48,364 nucleotides of DNA, taken from contig MNCI01008331.1 of NCBI GenBank assembly GCA_015680685.1, positions 158,836 to 207,199 of the forward strand, in the 5' to 3' direction. Shown piece after piece: positions 1 through 10,984 of the stretch; the stretch's first letter is position 1, and each line of letters starts with the position of its first letter. Under the pieces are notes generated by a model. The model did no database searches, had not been told where the DNA came from, and was given only the letters and a program-made list of their open reading frames with translations. The DNA is from Gnetum montanum (Eukaryota; Streptophyta; Gnetopsida; Gnetales; Gnetaceae). Both the position numbers and the translations under genes were made by a program.

Positions 1-330
1 GTGTCTCTTCCACTACCAAGAAGTTTACAGTTGTAGGAAATTGTTCTCTGGTAACAAAATCCAAGAAGATAGACCTCTTGATCCATTGAAGAACTTAAGA
101 GTTGTGGTGGTTGTAGGTTGTACTTGCTTAGTTAAGCCCAAGTGTTCAACGATGGTGCATGGAATGACATTAGTTGTTACTTTATCATCAACATGCACTC
201 GATGTATTTTAAATTATCATATGCATATGGTTATGAATAAAAGGGCTATAGTCACTTTTTCATTCTAGGGATTAACCTTACTTTCACTATTGAAAAATGT
301 TAAGGGTGTTGACTTCTCCTCACTTGGTAA
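1..330 (-). pseudogene. Element A retropepsin (protease) fragment
   Basis: On the minus strand the frame shows HRVHVDDKVTTNVIP followed by a region ending LKFFNGSRGL. It aligns with the protease of B (HVDDTKITNIIPIP) and of C (HIDDGVETNVIPFP). In the family this is the aspartic protease that matures Gag-Pol. The active-site D-x-G has become DDK here. There are two adjacent stops just upstream of the active site. The flap and the C-terminal LLG-type motif are beyond the window edge or frame-shifted. Confidence 0.65.
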
Positions 331-3088
331 GGGAGGGATCATCACTACATGAATGGCTTCCTTGTTAGCAAGAATATCCTCACTAATGGGTATGGAGATT
401 AACATTTTGATTGGCACCTCATGATGTGTGGCAAAGTCATGATCAGGTCATACAAGCTTAGGGTTATGTTTTTCTGCTTGAGTGATTGCTTGACTTGGTC
501 CATTGTAATAAGGAAGTTTTTGTCATTGGCTATGGGCTTGTCACCTTGGTTGTGGGGTTTGATATCCTCTTGTGGCTTGTTGGTTGAAGGAGATGGGGTA
601 AAGAAGGTCATAGGTATGGCCAAAATGGGGATGGGGTTCAGTGGACCCACTTCCTTTCATGTTTCCATCTACTTATCTCCCTTGTTGTTGATTTTTTGCT
701 TATGCTTCTTCCTTTGGTTGGCTATAGTTTTTTGGTTATTATCCATTGGCCATAAAGAAGAGGTAGTAGCATTGGCCACCATAAGGGGTCATTCAATTGA
801 TTAGGCTATAGCTATTTGAGTTGTATTGGGTTGAGAAATCTTGAAGACAAAAGGTTACCTTATAGGCATCCGTGATGGTACTATCATAATGAAAGAAGGT
901 CTTAAGCTATGGGAAGCCAAAGAAGCTCTTTCATTATGGAGGGGTACTTGAATTACAAACAATTCTTTGGATGGTCTCCAATTGTCATCAATGTTGAATG
1001 TTGAAATAACATAGGGATTATTATTAGCATTAAAAGAGTCTTTGTAGACATGCATCGATTGGTTTATGGATAAACTGGATTAGAAACATTTAAAACTAGT
1101 TCCCCCCCTATCTATCATCCTTTGCAAGTAATCCTTCAACACAAGGCAGAAGTTTGTATCATGGTCAGGTAGTTGATGATAATGGTAGAAGTAGTTTAAG
1201 TTGAAGTATTTAGGCAACTGGGGATCATCCTTCATTGCCTAAGTGGGCTCCTTGGCTATTTCACATTATTACTCATGTTTCTTTTGAGTGGCTTTGGTCA
1301 TTTGTTTATGTTACATGTGCTCACTTCTTAATAGTTGATCTAGCAACTCGGATGGTCTTAATGGCAATGCAATATATTTAGACATATCCTTCCTTTTGAA
1401 GTTAAGTTTATTTGGTGTTAGTGTAGTGGTCCCAAAAGTTGATGGTTGGTTATTATCGTCATTGGTGGGGGCCTTGGGTGGATGACCTTTGGCCCTTGGT
1501 TCATGCTCTTGGCTTCTTTAGTTACAGTTGCTATGGTAGTGTTATTTTGTTTTCTCTTTTCTTTGTCTCTTCAAGCATGTTGGTTTTTATATGATATATA
1601 GGTTGGATCATGGTTGGCCTCTATGACATCCTATATGTTTTTAGTTTGTGAGAATGGTTGGCTTAGAGAACGTGGATGAAGGTAGTAGAGTTTAGACTTG
1701 ATGAAGTCATTAAGTACTCCATTGAATATGGCTAATATGTGGGCTTCGGGTATGGGCTCTGGTATTTCATACAACAGTCCATTCCACTAATGAATGAATT
1801 TTTGTATAGGTTCTAAAGACTCCTTCTTGACCTTAATAATTTAGTTAAGTGTTGTGTTAGGCTTCAAGTTATACTTGAAGTGGTTGAGAAACTAGGCTAG
1901 TAAGTCTTTTAGAGAGGATATGGATCCCCTAGGCAATGCGCGATACCAATCAAGTGCTTTTCTGGTCAAAGACATAAGGAAAATTCTCATGATGGTATGA
2001 GGCCATGGCTGCAAGAACAAACATTCTGATCAAAAGGTAATATGGTGAGCATTAGGATCACCTTCTCCATTATATTTGCTAAATTGTGGAATGGGGACAC
2101 TAGGCAGAAGTGTTAAGGGTGGGACTACAGGACTTATGGGAACATCCTGGTAGAAGTCCATAATCTAGATAGTTTGTATGGTAGAGGCTTTAAGCCTCTT
2201 CAACTCCTCCATTAGGTCTTGGATCAGTTGGAAGGCTTGATCTAAGCCTTGTGGTGGCCCCATAGTTTGCGAGGTTTGTACATAAGGTTGTGGTATCTAT
2301 TGTGAGGCTTGTGGCCTTGTTATGGATTACATGATAGAAGGAAAAAGTTGTGCTATAGTTGTGGCTTATGGGCCAAATAAAGAAAAAGATGTTTGTGTTG
2401 GCACTTGAGGCACATATGAGACAAACATGGTGTGTGACCCTTGTGTTTTTGGGGGTGTGATGGTGAACCCCATGTGAGTAGTTAATGGAAAAGCCACCGT
2501 TTATGGTTTGGTATATTGAGGCTATGTTGCAAATGACATTGATGCATTATAATTTGTTATTTGTGGTATTGACTAAGTGTGATGTGTGGCTACAACTGGT
2601 ATGGGATTTGCCATAGTAGGATGTAAAGGAGTGGAAGATGGTGACGCCATGCCCATGGAGAAAACAAAGGCATTAGGGGAAGGTTTTGTGACTTTGGGGG
2701 ATGTTTGTTGGAATAGTTCTCCAAGGATGTTTTTAGGCTTAGATTTTGCCCTAAATTCATCCTCCTCTTCCTATTTTTTCCCAAAGGTAGGTTGGTCATC
2801 TTCCTCTTATATGGGAATCAATCAGGCTAGGACGCTAGAATAGATGTCGTTAAGGGGAATTTCTTCATATGAGGCAGGGATGTACTCTTTCCCATCCCTA
2901 TGTATGAGCTCAAACTCCCTTTTGGCCTTGTCTTCACTTTACGGAATTAACATGCCTACTTTTATTCTGGCAAAAATGAAGTTATAGCGATCTTCATTAA
3001 TTACTACAAAATTAGAACTCTTCCCTTTGACTCTCATAGATCACCTACACTGAATTATTGTAGGGTCTTTGGGATCATACACCCTCAT
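330..3088 (-). pseudogene. Element A gag
   Basis: A candidate start ATG is at 3088 on the minus strand. It is in frame with an N-terminal domain containing INEDRYNFIFARIKVG and RDGKEYIPASYEE, which matches the gag N-termini of B (YKSGKEYIHFPYDRIE) and C (FNDERYNFLCVKLQVG). The middle has the retrotransposon-gag signature ILAIFNGVLNDFIKSKLYYL near 1.7 kb. Near 1.15 kb a zinc-knuckle-like stretch reads HYHQLPDHDTNFCLVLKDY. The C-terminal part carries SLYDLIMT, also found in C near 28.16 kb. In-frame stops, mostly TAG and TAA, break the frame throughout. It would be the capsid/nucleocapsid precursor; no intact product is possible. Confidence 0.7.
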
Positions 3089-3239
3089 GAATTATTGGTT
3101 ATGATCTTCACCAATGAACGTGAAGGGCAATTTGGTGGATTTTCAAAAAGGCATGGTTATAATGCTGAGAATTGCTTAAGAATAGGTTATAAATGTTAAG
3201 ATAGGAGTAAATTTTAGTGAATGGAATTCAAAAACTCTT

Positions 3240-3894
3240 AGAGGAAATGAAAATGGAAAAAATGATATACTTACTATAATTAGTAAGTGGGGGATAAGGG
3301 GGGTTTACCCCTTAAAAAAATATAATATTAGCAACATTGGCTTTAAACCTCACCCAAGTTGGCTTCCTAGGTGCCTCTACGTTGGGTATGGTAAAGGGGG
3401 AAAGAAAGGGAGGGGGAGTGGGGTGGTTTTGAGGTAATGAAAATCTCACACCTTCTTTTTCCACTATTGGAGAGAGGAGGGAAATTTTGAAGACCAAAAA
3501 TGGAAACTTGGGAGTTTCCAAAGATGGTTTTGGTAGGCTGCCAACTTTCACCAAAAAGAAAGGAAAAGTAGACTTGGTTGGTATGGAAACCAATGTTAGT
3601 TAGTGGCAAAGATTATGACAACAAAAATTAAAGGTTTATTAAGGCTTTCATGCTGGATTTTCTCNGAATTTTAGCTTGCTACAAAAGCAGATCTGGTTAT
3701 AAAATTGGTTTCAAACTTTACCAACACTCGCCACTTGCATGTTGGGTATGGTAGAGGGGGAAAAGAAGGAGGGTGATATGGGAATCTCACACCTCCTACC
3801 TCAATGTTGATGGGGGGAAGGGTTGAAAACTAAAGTGGAAAGTTAGTATATTTTTCTACTAAAATTGGTTTTAGCCAGTTGCTAATTTTCTCAA
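3240..3894 (-). repeat. Element A leader with degenerate tandem repeats
   Basis: Two diverged copies of a block of about 370 bp contain GTTGGGTATGGTARAGGGGG followed by an AATCTCACACC block (near 3380-3450 and 3740-3800). A related piece (ATCAACATTGGCTTTGGGC, 8974 onward) continues after element D. This makes the sequence on both sides of D one continuous leader. It contains a single ambiguous base at 3665. No coding function is visible. Confidence 0.5.
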
Positions 3895-4240
3895 TGATGG
3901 GATGCGATATCACATCCCCCATGATAAACAGTAAATAATAGTAAATAAAATCCTATTTAGCCTATTCCATGCACTGCAAGGTTTATCTAAGAAGTTCATC
4001 TTTATTGCCGTACACAAACTTGTGTTCAGGTACAATATTTGCTCGAATAAAGATCCATTCACTTTGGAGCTCCTATTGCAGGCACATGGAAATTATTCTA
4101 TCTTTGGAGAGGTAAAACTACCAGAGTTTCACTAAGATCTAGGCCTAGAATGAGAAACAAGGGAGATCCGCCTGTTATTTATAGATTTGATGGCACACTG
4201 CGATATCGCGTACGCGATATCACGTCTTCCCCTGCGATAT
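3895..4240 (-). repeat. Element D left LTR, mostly inverted and shortened
   Basis: The first about 23 bp (3895-3917) match the start of the right LTR in plus orientation. From 3921 to 4223 the sequence is instead the reverse complement of right-LTR positions 8102-8404. The two arms have equal length (303 bp), with about 17 mismatches by my count and no indel. After 4223 a short block around TCTTCCCCT is again in plus orientation, followed by internal sequence. The last about 460 bp of a full LTR and a recognisable primer site are missing on this side. Confidence 0.7.
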
Positions 4241-4350
4241 CCCATGAGATTCATCGATTGTTGGAACAAGTAGCCAAAGAAGAAGGGGAGTTATGAAAAA
4301 GAGAGAGTGCGAAAGAATATAACCATGATCCTTCCCTCCAAAAGAGGGGA

Positions 4351-4806
4351 GTGAGATTCTGTGATGAAGAGGATGAGTCACCACTCGAAGAGTTGGTGAG
4401 TAGAAAAACGTTGCCGCTCCAGAAACTAACAACGGAAGTATCGATTAAGGTAGATGAAATATGGAGCTCCTTAGATAGTAAAATTGAAACTGTCCTAAAA
4501 ATCGTAGAGGAGTCTAAGGAGGAACAAAGTAGTGACAAAGATAAGAAAAAGCGGAGAGATTTAGGCCCTACACATGACAAGGGTAAGGGGAAAATAACTA
4601 TCTTCGATGAGGTTGTGGATTCAGATACAAACAATGACGGTGGATGTGAGATCTGCCAATATGACCATCCCAAGGGATGTTGTCCAATCATCTCACATCT
4701 ACAAGAGTCTGGGTGTATGCACTCAACCCAAGACTTAACAGATGACAGACACCATGAAGGTTACCTTATCCCCAAGGTAACCCAAGATAGTTCCACCAAC
4801 CGTTGA
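4351..4806 (+). CDS. Element D gag-like protein with zinc-knuckle-like C-terminus
   Basis: This 151-residue open frame starts MRFCDEEDESPLEEL. Its N-terminal half is acidic and helical, followed by a Lys-rich patch (DKDKKKRRD, residues 66-74) and then CEICQYDHPKGC near residue 98. That last motif has Cys-x2-Cys-x3-His-x3-Cys spacing, close to but shorter than the usual retroviral zinc knuckle. This fits a nucleocapsid-like end of Gag. No major capsid domain is recognisable, so it may be a truncated Gag. It is followed by a Pro/Gln-rich linker and the protease. The start is uncertain because coding could begin further upstream in another frame. Confidence 0.45.
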   Translation: MRFCDEEDESPLEELVSRKTLPLQKLTTEVSIKVDEIWSSLDSKIETVLKIVEESKEEQSSDKDKKKRRDLGPTHDKGKGKITIFDEVVDSDTNNDGGCEICQYDHPKGCCPIISHLQESGCMHSTQDLTDDRHHEGYLIPKVTQDSSTNR

Positions 4807-5137
4807 CATACTATCCATGTGGAACTCCACCACAACCCATCAGACAACATCAACAGTGGCAATACCCACAATCATGGGGGATGCCATTGCCGAAACAAGA
4901 GTACCCTTACCAGCAAACTAGACTCATATGGATACTATGTGCAGCAATTCAAGTGACTCCATGGGTCACACAACTTCCCAACATCACTACCAAGTTTTGG
5001 AGTACTTTAGAAGGACTCCTTCTCCTCTGGGAGATGCCCCACATCCATACCATCCTCCTAATCCATCTGCCTCTCTTTTGTTGGTAGTTCCCATACCACC
5101 TGCTCCAACAATGCAAGGGGAACTCCCCACTCAACTG
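4807..5137 (+). pseudogene. Element D Pro/Gln-rich gag-protease linker, frame-shifted
   Basis: Overlapping frames here encode Pro-, Gln- and His-rich peptides (for example PPQPIRQHQQWQYPQSWG near 4824). None runs through to the protease frame, which opens after a TAG at 5138. The composition fits the disordered linker often seen between nucleocapsid and protease in plant Ty3 elements. At least one frameshift must have occurred. It was not recognised as any domain. Confidence 0.35.
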
Positions 5138-5140
5138 TAG

Positions 5141-5887
5141 CAACGTAACGCTACAAGAGCCATAACCATTCAACCCATTGCTAGTTTTGACAACCACAAA
5201 AAGAGAAGACCTTTCTTCAGAACCAAAAGCCCAAACAAGCTCTCACAACCACAAGCAGTTGAGTCTAGGTACGCTCCTCCAACACATAAGGCTTCGGAGC
5301 ACCCTTCAGTCCAACAACAGAGCTTAACTCATACGGTTATGTTAACACATACCGTAACCGATTGGATCAAGGTAGGCCACCTTCCTAGGAAACTATCTGA
5401 CCTTGGAAGTCCCTTAATCTACCTCCAAGTTACTAGAAACGAACCACATAAGGCTCTTCTTAACTCAGGTTCTGGAGTCAACTTAATTTCATGAGAAATG
5501 TATCAAGCCTGGAACCTATCCCAACTCAAGAAGAGCAACATTCAACTAGAGCTGCCTAACCAATCCATCACCATTCCCTTAGGATTGGTGGAGGACATCG
5601 TTACCACTGTGTGTGGTTGGTCATACACAGTTGATTTCCTGGTGATAGAGGTTAACATCAATGAAGGGGACTTCCCAATTATATTGGAAAGGGCATGGCT
5701 GAGTGCAATAGATGCATGCCTAGGGATTTACGATCTTTCCTTGGAGATATCTAAGGTAAATATTTATGGAAAGATCGAGAAGAAGAAAGTTCCATGCATC
5801 ACATACAATGACTCATCGGGTGATGACATGGAGGAATGCTTAGAATCTCCTACATGTAACATGTGTGCCCTAGAAACTCTAAGATAA
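5141..5887 (+). pseudogene. Element D retropepsin (aspartic protease)
   Basis: One frame runs from 5141 to the TAA ending at 5887, with a single internal TGA at 5492. The active-site region reads ALLNSGSGVNLIS (about 5454-5491), so the expected Asp of D-S-G is Asn, a one-base change. Downstream are LELPNQSITIPLGLVEDI, then VDFLVIEV and FPIILERAWLSAIDACLGI, matching the flap and the ILGRPFL-type motif of plant retropepsins. In the family it cleaves Gag-Pol. The layout resembles Athila-type proteases more than the A/B/C type. The Asn and the TGA make it inactive as it stands. Most of it reads in one long frame from 5498. Confidence 0.7.
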
Positions 5888-6289
5888 AGATGCCTATATG
5901 TAGCAACCACACAACAAGTGGACACCCCGTGGTTGACAGCTATTCGAAAGAGCAGCCGACCAACATGCATGGAACGAATTGGGGGAACAACTCATGCCCA
6001 TAACGAAGGCATAGATACATTGGAATATAAGTGTCACCAACTTCCACCCCTTAATCTAAGAACATTAATTGGGAGAAGTTGGACACTTCTAAGAAATTCA
6101 AATAGGTGTTCATTACTTTGGATCTCTTCCTTTTCATTCAGTCATGGGGGAAATGGCCACCTATGTTAATCATTTGGAGCCCTCAGTTCTTTTAAGTTTT
6201 TGTTTTACACCTTTTTGTTTTACTTTTTTTTTTGTTTTTCAAATTTCTTTAACTTTTCCTGTTTTTGTTTTACAACATTGTTATACTTT

Positions 6290-6328
<39 letters not shown>

Positions 6329-8048
6329 CCACCTTGTAAGTTTGTCACCCAATAAGTGTTTGTAATGATGGTATGAACTGTTTTCCTATTGATTGCTAAT
6401 GTTGGTTTTTACCTTTAAGTTATGATGTTGATACTAAGGTATGGTTCTTTTGATATAGTAGGAAATGAGTTCACTTCATCCATACATCCACAAATTTCTA
6501 TGGTCTCTCTCAGCTTCGAAATGTACCGTTCCTTTCTAAATAAGAACTATAATGAATTGGTGACTGGGTATTTCTCAAACTAAGGAAGGACTCAAGGATT
6601 GAAAAGGGTATGACTTCAAAGGAACTTGATGCTTTTGTGTTGGCCGTTCTCTTGGGTGCTTGGATGTTTTCTTCTTGAGTTTTCTTACCGTTTCGACGTT
6701 ACTCAATTATCAGGAAGCTGAGCAAATAAAAATAACAAAGTCTTTTCATGGTGTGGTTCTCATGCATAAAGACATAAAAAAAACTATGAGAGTTTAAAGC
6801 GCATCCCTTAGATGAAATAATCATTTGGGCTACAAACACTAGTTATGGAACTAACAATAAAAATGTTCCCTCTAACTAAGGCCCTTCTCGCTTCCCATTC
6901 TCTCCTCCTTGTTTCGTCGAAATGGTGGTGGCTCTTGGGTGAAGGCGTTCTTGTTACTTCAAGTGGATGGTTTAGCTAATTGCATTAATGTGAAGTCACT
7001 GGATGTGGTTTATTTGAGGTCAAACTTGGAATGGGATCTGCTAAGTCACATTAACCATGAAACACACAAGGGGCTGTACACTACCTTGTTCTTGGGTTTC
7101 CATTCCATTCTCTTCTCTCCATCCTTCTCACCATTGTTCACCTCATTGTTGGTTGTATCATTAGTGTATATTCTGGTTGATGCATTGTTTTCTTTTTGGT
7201 AAATTCTTATGGTTAAGATTTTAATTCTTGTTCTAAATGACATTCCTAGAGCCTACGGACTCTTTGAATGTGGGTTTGTCAGGGCATTAAGGGCATGAGC
7301 CTACTTTGGGGAGGACCCACTGACATTCCTATTTGGTGCACCAGTTAACTTCTTTCCCCTAACATTTTTTCAATCCATTTTATTTTATTCATTTCCATCT
7401 TGACATCCACTTTACTAACGTTATAGTTGTCTCTTTTTCTCCATCTTTCTTGTTCCTTTTCTTTCTCCATTCTATCACTACCTAAGGTTCACTCTTAGTT
7501 ATGGGTGTCCAGACCAAATTTTTTTTGATTTTCTCCTAACCCCTACACCTTTGATAGTCACCATGAATATATCTCTAGACCTGTATCAGCCATACCACAA
7601 CTCAGCTAATGGACCTTTCACCGAAGCAAGGTATTAATTGCATCATGATTCACTTACCCTTGCTAATATAAAGACTATGTTGTGTGTGCAGATGGAAATC
7701 ATACAACAACGTATTAGATTTGGAAAGAACACTTGGAATGGAGCGGTGCTGAAGCAGCTATGTAAGGAGCAAGATCGATGGCATGCCTACGGATGGACAA
7801 TGAAAGGCACAATCTTGGCATTGGCAACAGTAAAACTTCTTTCTCTCTCTCTCTTTCTCAGCTACCAAATAAGGCTTGATGTTAAATGTAATAAGGTGTT
7901 CACTCTTGTTGTCATGAACACCTATTTTTTCATGTCTTGTAATGATGATCCATTCACATGTCATCCCATTAGTTCCATTTTGAGTCAATAATCCCATACC
8001 ATCCCAATGTTTTGTAAGGAACTCGAGGACGAGTTTTTATTTAGTCAT
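5888..8048 (+). other. Element D 3' internal region without recognisable genes
   Basis: About 2.1 kb of T-rich sequence with short random frames and no RT, RNase H or integrase motif. It has a (TG)n microsatellite at 6297-6324 and a CT run near 7842. The last 80 bp (from AGTCAATAATCCCATACC) are shared with the end of element E. The final LEDEF-like codons (8021-8038) resemble the C-terminus of some plant Ty3 polyproteins, so this may be the scar of a deleted pol. Confidence 0.5.
6297..6324. repeat. (TG)n microsatellite
   Basis: Fourteen uninterrupted TG dinucleotides lie inside the non-coding part of element D. Ordinary simple repeat. Confidence 0.95.
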
Positions 8049-8055
8049 GGGGGTA
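8045..8055 (+). promoter_or_regulatory. Element D polypurine tract
   Basis: CATGGGGGTA lies directly before the LTR start TGATGGG at 8056. It is the expected plus-strand priming site for reverse transcription. The same string precedes the LTR of element E at 11635, so D and E probably used the same kind of replication machinery. Confidence 0.65.
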
Positions 8056-8868
8056 TGATGGGATGCGATATCACATGGGCCACGATATCGCATCTTCCCC
8101 TGCGATATCGCGTACGCGATATTGCAGTGTGCCATCAAATCTATAAATAAGAGGCGGCTCTCCCTTGTTTCTCATTCTAGGCCTAGATCATAGTGAAACT
8201 CTGATAGTTTTACCTCTCCAGAGATAGAATAATTTCCATGTGCCCGCAGTAGGAGCTCCAAAGTGAACGGATCTTTATTCGAGCAAACATTGTACCTGAA
8301 CAAAAGTTTGCGTACGGCAATAAAGACGAACTTCTTGGATAAACCTTGTAGTGCATGGAATAGGCTAAATAGGATTTTATTTACTATTATTTACTATTTA
8401 TCATTTAATTTCTTTATTAGTTATTAAATCTCTCTCAACCCTTCTCTTCTAGTTAAGTGCCTTAGTACAACCGCTTCGAGCATGTGCATTACGCTTGGTG
8501 ATCCCAGCAATGACTAGCATTTGGTAACCAAGGTTGCATCAGTTCAGGGTGTGAACAGTAAGTGGGAATGGATGTTGATGCTAGGTTAATTTAGACTTAG
8601 TTAGTTAGTTAAAGTTAGTTAATTAGTCTCTTCATCCTTCACCTTATCAGCATAGGAGATAAAATTGAAAAGACATAAAAATTGTATACCTTAGACTTAC
8701 TGAACCATACAACCGTGACAAATACAAGTAAGTCTGGGAAGATAATGAATAATTAACCTTAAGTGTTCCATAAGGTGTGTAGGCACTTAGTCTATGGAGT
8801 TTGACCCGATCATGCATGCTACGCTCGTATTCGTATGGTTGAGTGTAGGGGTACCTCGCCACTCATCA
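8056..8868 (+). repeat. Element D 3' LTR
   Basis: An 813-bp LTR from TGATGGG to CTCATCA, with short inverted ends typical of LTRs. It contains a TATA-like CTATAAATAA at 8141-8150 and an AATAAA at 8319-8324. The U3 is very short and holds the GATATC palindrome cluster. Its ends and its 3' portion (from about GATCATGCATG near 8808) are similar to the LTR of element E, while the middle differs. Confidence 0.75.
8065..8125. promoter_or_regulatory. GATATC palindrome cluster in the D LTR U3
   Basis: Three GATATC sites (8067, 8084, 8104) and one GATATT (8118) lie within 60 bp, just upstream of the TATA-like box. Positions 8102-8125 form a 24-bp palindrome centred on GTAC with one mismatched pair. 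The left LTR has a matching 24-bp palindrome at 4200-4223. It could bind a dimeric factor or form a cruciform; its function is not known. Confidence 0.45.
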
Positions 8869-9178
8869 CTCCACTTGAGAAAGTGGGGGAAAAACCAACT
8901 CACGGATTAGTTAAACCACATACTTTAGAAACTAGAAAATTGTTTTGGTAGTAAAAAAAATAGGGGGATAAAGATATCAACATTGGCTTTGGGCTATAAA
9001 ATTCACACCAAATATTGTGAAAAGCCAAAACCTAAGCACCTGCAACTTCCATATTGTAGTTTTGGTGATAGGGGGAAATACTAGTGTTGATTCCTCAAAA
9101 GTTTTGGTTGCAAAAAATCAAGGTAAAGCTTGAAAATGAAAATGAAAATAATAGATTTGGTTATAGAATTTAAGTGAA

Positions 9179-9203
9179 GGCCATTCTTTTAGCACCAAGA
9201 AAA
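9179..9203 (-). promoter_or_regulatory. Element A primer-binding-site-like sequence
   Basis: On the minus strand the sequence TCTTGGTGCTAAAAGAATGG lies just after the LTR end. It matches the same position in C (TTTTTGGTGCTAGAAGGAGG, 24909) and B (TTTTAGTGCTAAAATGAGGG, 17700). This is where a tRNA would prime minus-strand DNA. I do not assign the tRNA. Confidence 0.6.
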
Positions 9204-9208
9204 ACTAT

Positions 9209-10900
9209 TGTGACCAAAAACCTCGATTGTTGGAATGAAAACCAAGGATCCTTGGTGCAAATAGTTTCCTAACCTCGAATCCCCAAGGCCTCCACAATAA
9301 AAATGGAATTCAAGGTGCCTTGGTAGGCCTAGTAGATCAAACAAGGACTTATGAGATGTAAAACCTATAAATATGAACAGATCTGAATAATGCACAAATA
9401 ATAAATTTACTTTTGAATACAAAACTCAAAACTTAAAAAAATTTATTAAGAAAGAATAAAGGATAAGTTAGAGAAATGTGTACAAATGGTGCCTGGATGC
9501 ACAAAAAAAGGGGTTCACTTGAGCAAGAGTTCAAATCCCATTGAAGCTAATGTGATATGCTTCATGATCTAGGTGCTAAGTCACTCTTGATGTTATCAAA
9601 CCTTTCATTGCTACTACAACCTTGGATCTACCAATTGGGTCACTATTTGTGGGGGGGAGGTGAGAGAGGTGGAATATTTGAATGTCAAGTTGCTCCAAAC
9701 TGGGTTTGGAGTCCCAAAAGTGCAGTTTTAACATAAAAAATCCACCAAATATCAAGGCCTCACTACTTCCACATTGGGATTTAAGAGAATGCAAGTATGG
9801 GAACTTGCAAGTGCTCTTGAGTGCTTGAAAATGCCCCAAGTGTGGAATTGTGTGTATGCAAATTGCTTGAGAATGTTGATCTTGCTTGGAATTACTAAAC
9901 AAATAATGCTTAACTTGTTGAAAAATTCTAGAACCTTGTTAAAAATTTTGGAACATCCAAATGGTGTTGGAGGTTGGCTTTTATACGTTTTTTGGGCCAT
10001 AAATGGGGCTACAAATTGGCTATGATTTGTTTGTGTATTGGCTATAAAACAGTTGCAAATTTGATGTGATTTTGCTACAAATTGGCTGCCAAAGTTAGGT
10101 GAGATGAGCGCCCAAATTTGGGCGGTTACTATACATAGTAAGTGCTCCCCCATGGCCATTCCATTTACTATAAATAGTAACTAGGGCACACCTTCCACGC
10201 TAAAGATGAATCTTCCATGTTGAGCTCTCCACCATGGTTATTGAAGTGACTGGTCAATGTTGAATTGCATGAATTGATGAATTTTTCTTCTTATGGCTTC
10301 CATGCTGGTGGATTGCATTTTTCACATTGGGGGAGAAACTTTCCAGGCTGGGGAAAAAGTTTTTAAGCTAGGAGAAAACTTTCCAAGCTAGGGGGAAAAG
10401 TTTCTAGGCTAAGGAGGAAAAGTTTCCAAGCTATGGAAAAGTTTCCAAGTTGTGCATTTGGTCTCCACATTGAAAGGGAGAAAGTTTTCAAACCCCCCAT
10501 CCTTCCATGCTGAGGGTAGGTGAGATATACCCCTTGTAGGTGCTTCCAACATAGAAAAATGCATACCCCCCATAAAACCCATCAAATTTTTTTCTTGGCA
10601 TTCCAAAACCCATCAAATTTTCTTTCTTGGCATTTCAAAACCCATAAAACCCATCAAATTTTTAACCTCCCCAAGCTTAAATGTAGACACTAGGTAACTT
10701 TTTCTTTACTTGGGAAATGAGGTGTAGACCACTTATGAGGCATTTTCTAGCCCTGAAAGTATAAAGTATGTGAAATTGCCCATTGCGGGTTACAATTTTC
10801 ACATTTATAATGAAATTTTGCCTCAAATTCATGGAGTGAAAGCTACATGATGAAGATTGGTTATAACATGCAAATATTTTTGGTGTTTCAACTAGACCTT
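9209..10900 (-). repeat. Element A 5' LTR, outer end undefined
   Basis: The inner end (minus-strand GGTCACA, plus 9209-9215) adjoins the primer site. A stretch near 9337-9360 matches the last 150 bp of the LTR of C. A TATA-like GTATAAAAG on the minus strand lies near 9980-9988. The body holds a tandem minisatellite at 10325-10460 and a short CCCATCAAATTTT repeat at 10577-10660. The outer end was not located because no second copy is in the window. Confidence 0.5.
10325..10460. repeat. Minisatellite, unit about 22-25 bp
   Basis: About six imperfect copies of a unit like GGGGGAAAAGTTTCCAAGCT stand head to tail. They lie inside the presumed LTR of element A. Confidence 0.75.
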
Positions 10901-10984
10901 GGTCCATCAAGTAGAAGTAAAAAACAAGGACTTGTAGATTGAAGATTTGAAAAAGTATAGGGTGTTAGCTAACCTTTGTTATGC

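Larger units (their letters stand above)
3895..8868 (+). mobile_element. Element D: non-autonomous LTR element, gag-like plus protease only
   Basis: It begins TGATGGG at 3895 and ends CTCATCA at 8868. It is flanked by CTCAA (3890-3894) and CTCCA (8869-8873), a 5-bp target duplication with one mismatch. The inside has a gag-like ORF and a retropepsin, then about 2.1 kb without recognisable coding, a polypurine tract and a 3' LTR. Reverse transcriptase, RNase H and integrase are absent, so it would depend on enzymes from another element. The frames are more intact and CpG is better preserved than in A, B or C, which suggests a younger insertion. The left LTR is structurally rearranged. Confidence 0.7.
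1..10900 (-). mobile_element. Element A: decayed Tat/Ogre-like LTR retrotransposon, partial
   Basis: Read on the minus strand, the order is LTR (from about 10.9 kb down to 9209), primer-site-like sequence (9179-9203), a long leader, gag (start near 3088) and protease running off the left edge. Pol and the 3' LTR would lie outside the window. Element D (3895-8868) is inserted in the leader. The assignment rests on gag and protease homology to elements B and C and on a primer-site match to both. The LTR end also shares a stretch with the LTR of C around AAGTCCTTGTTTGATC. The outer LTR boundary was not found, so the right coordinate is approximate. The copy is old: every reading frame has several stops. 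Confidence 0.7.

Noticed and set aside
3312-3609. Overlapping minus-strand frames of 80-93 codons in the A leader
   Set aside because: They cover repeated G-rich sequence in two frames, have low complexity, and no family member has a gene before gag here.
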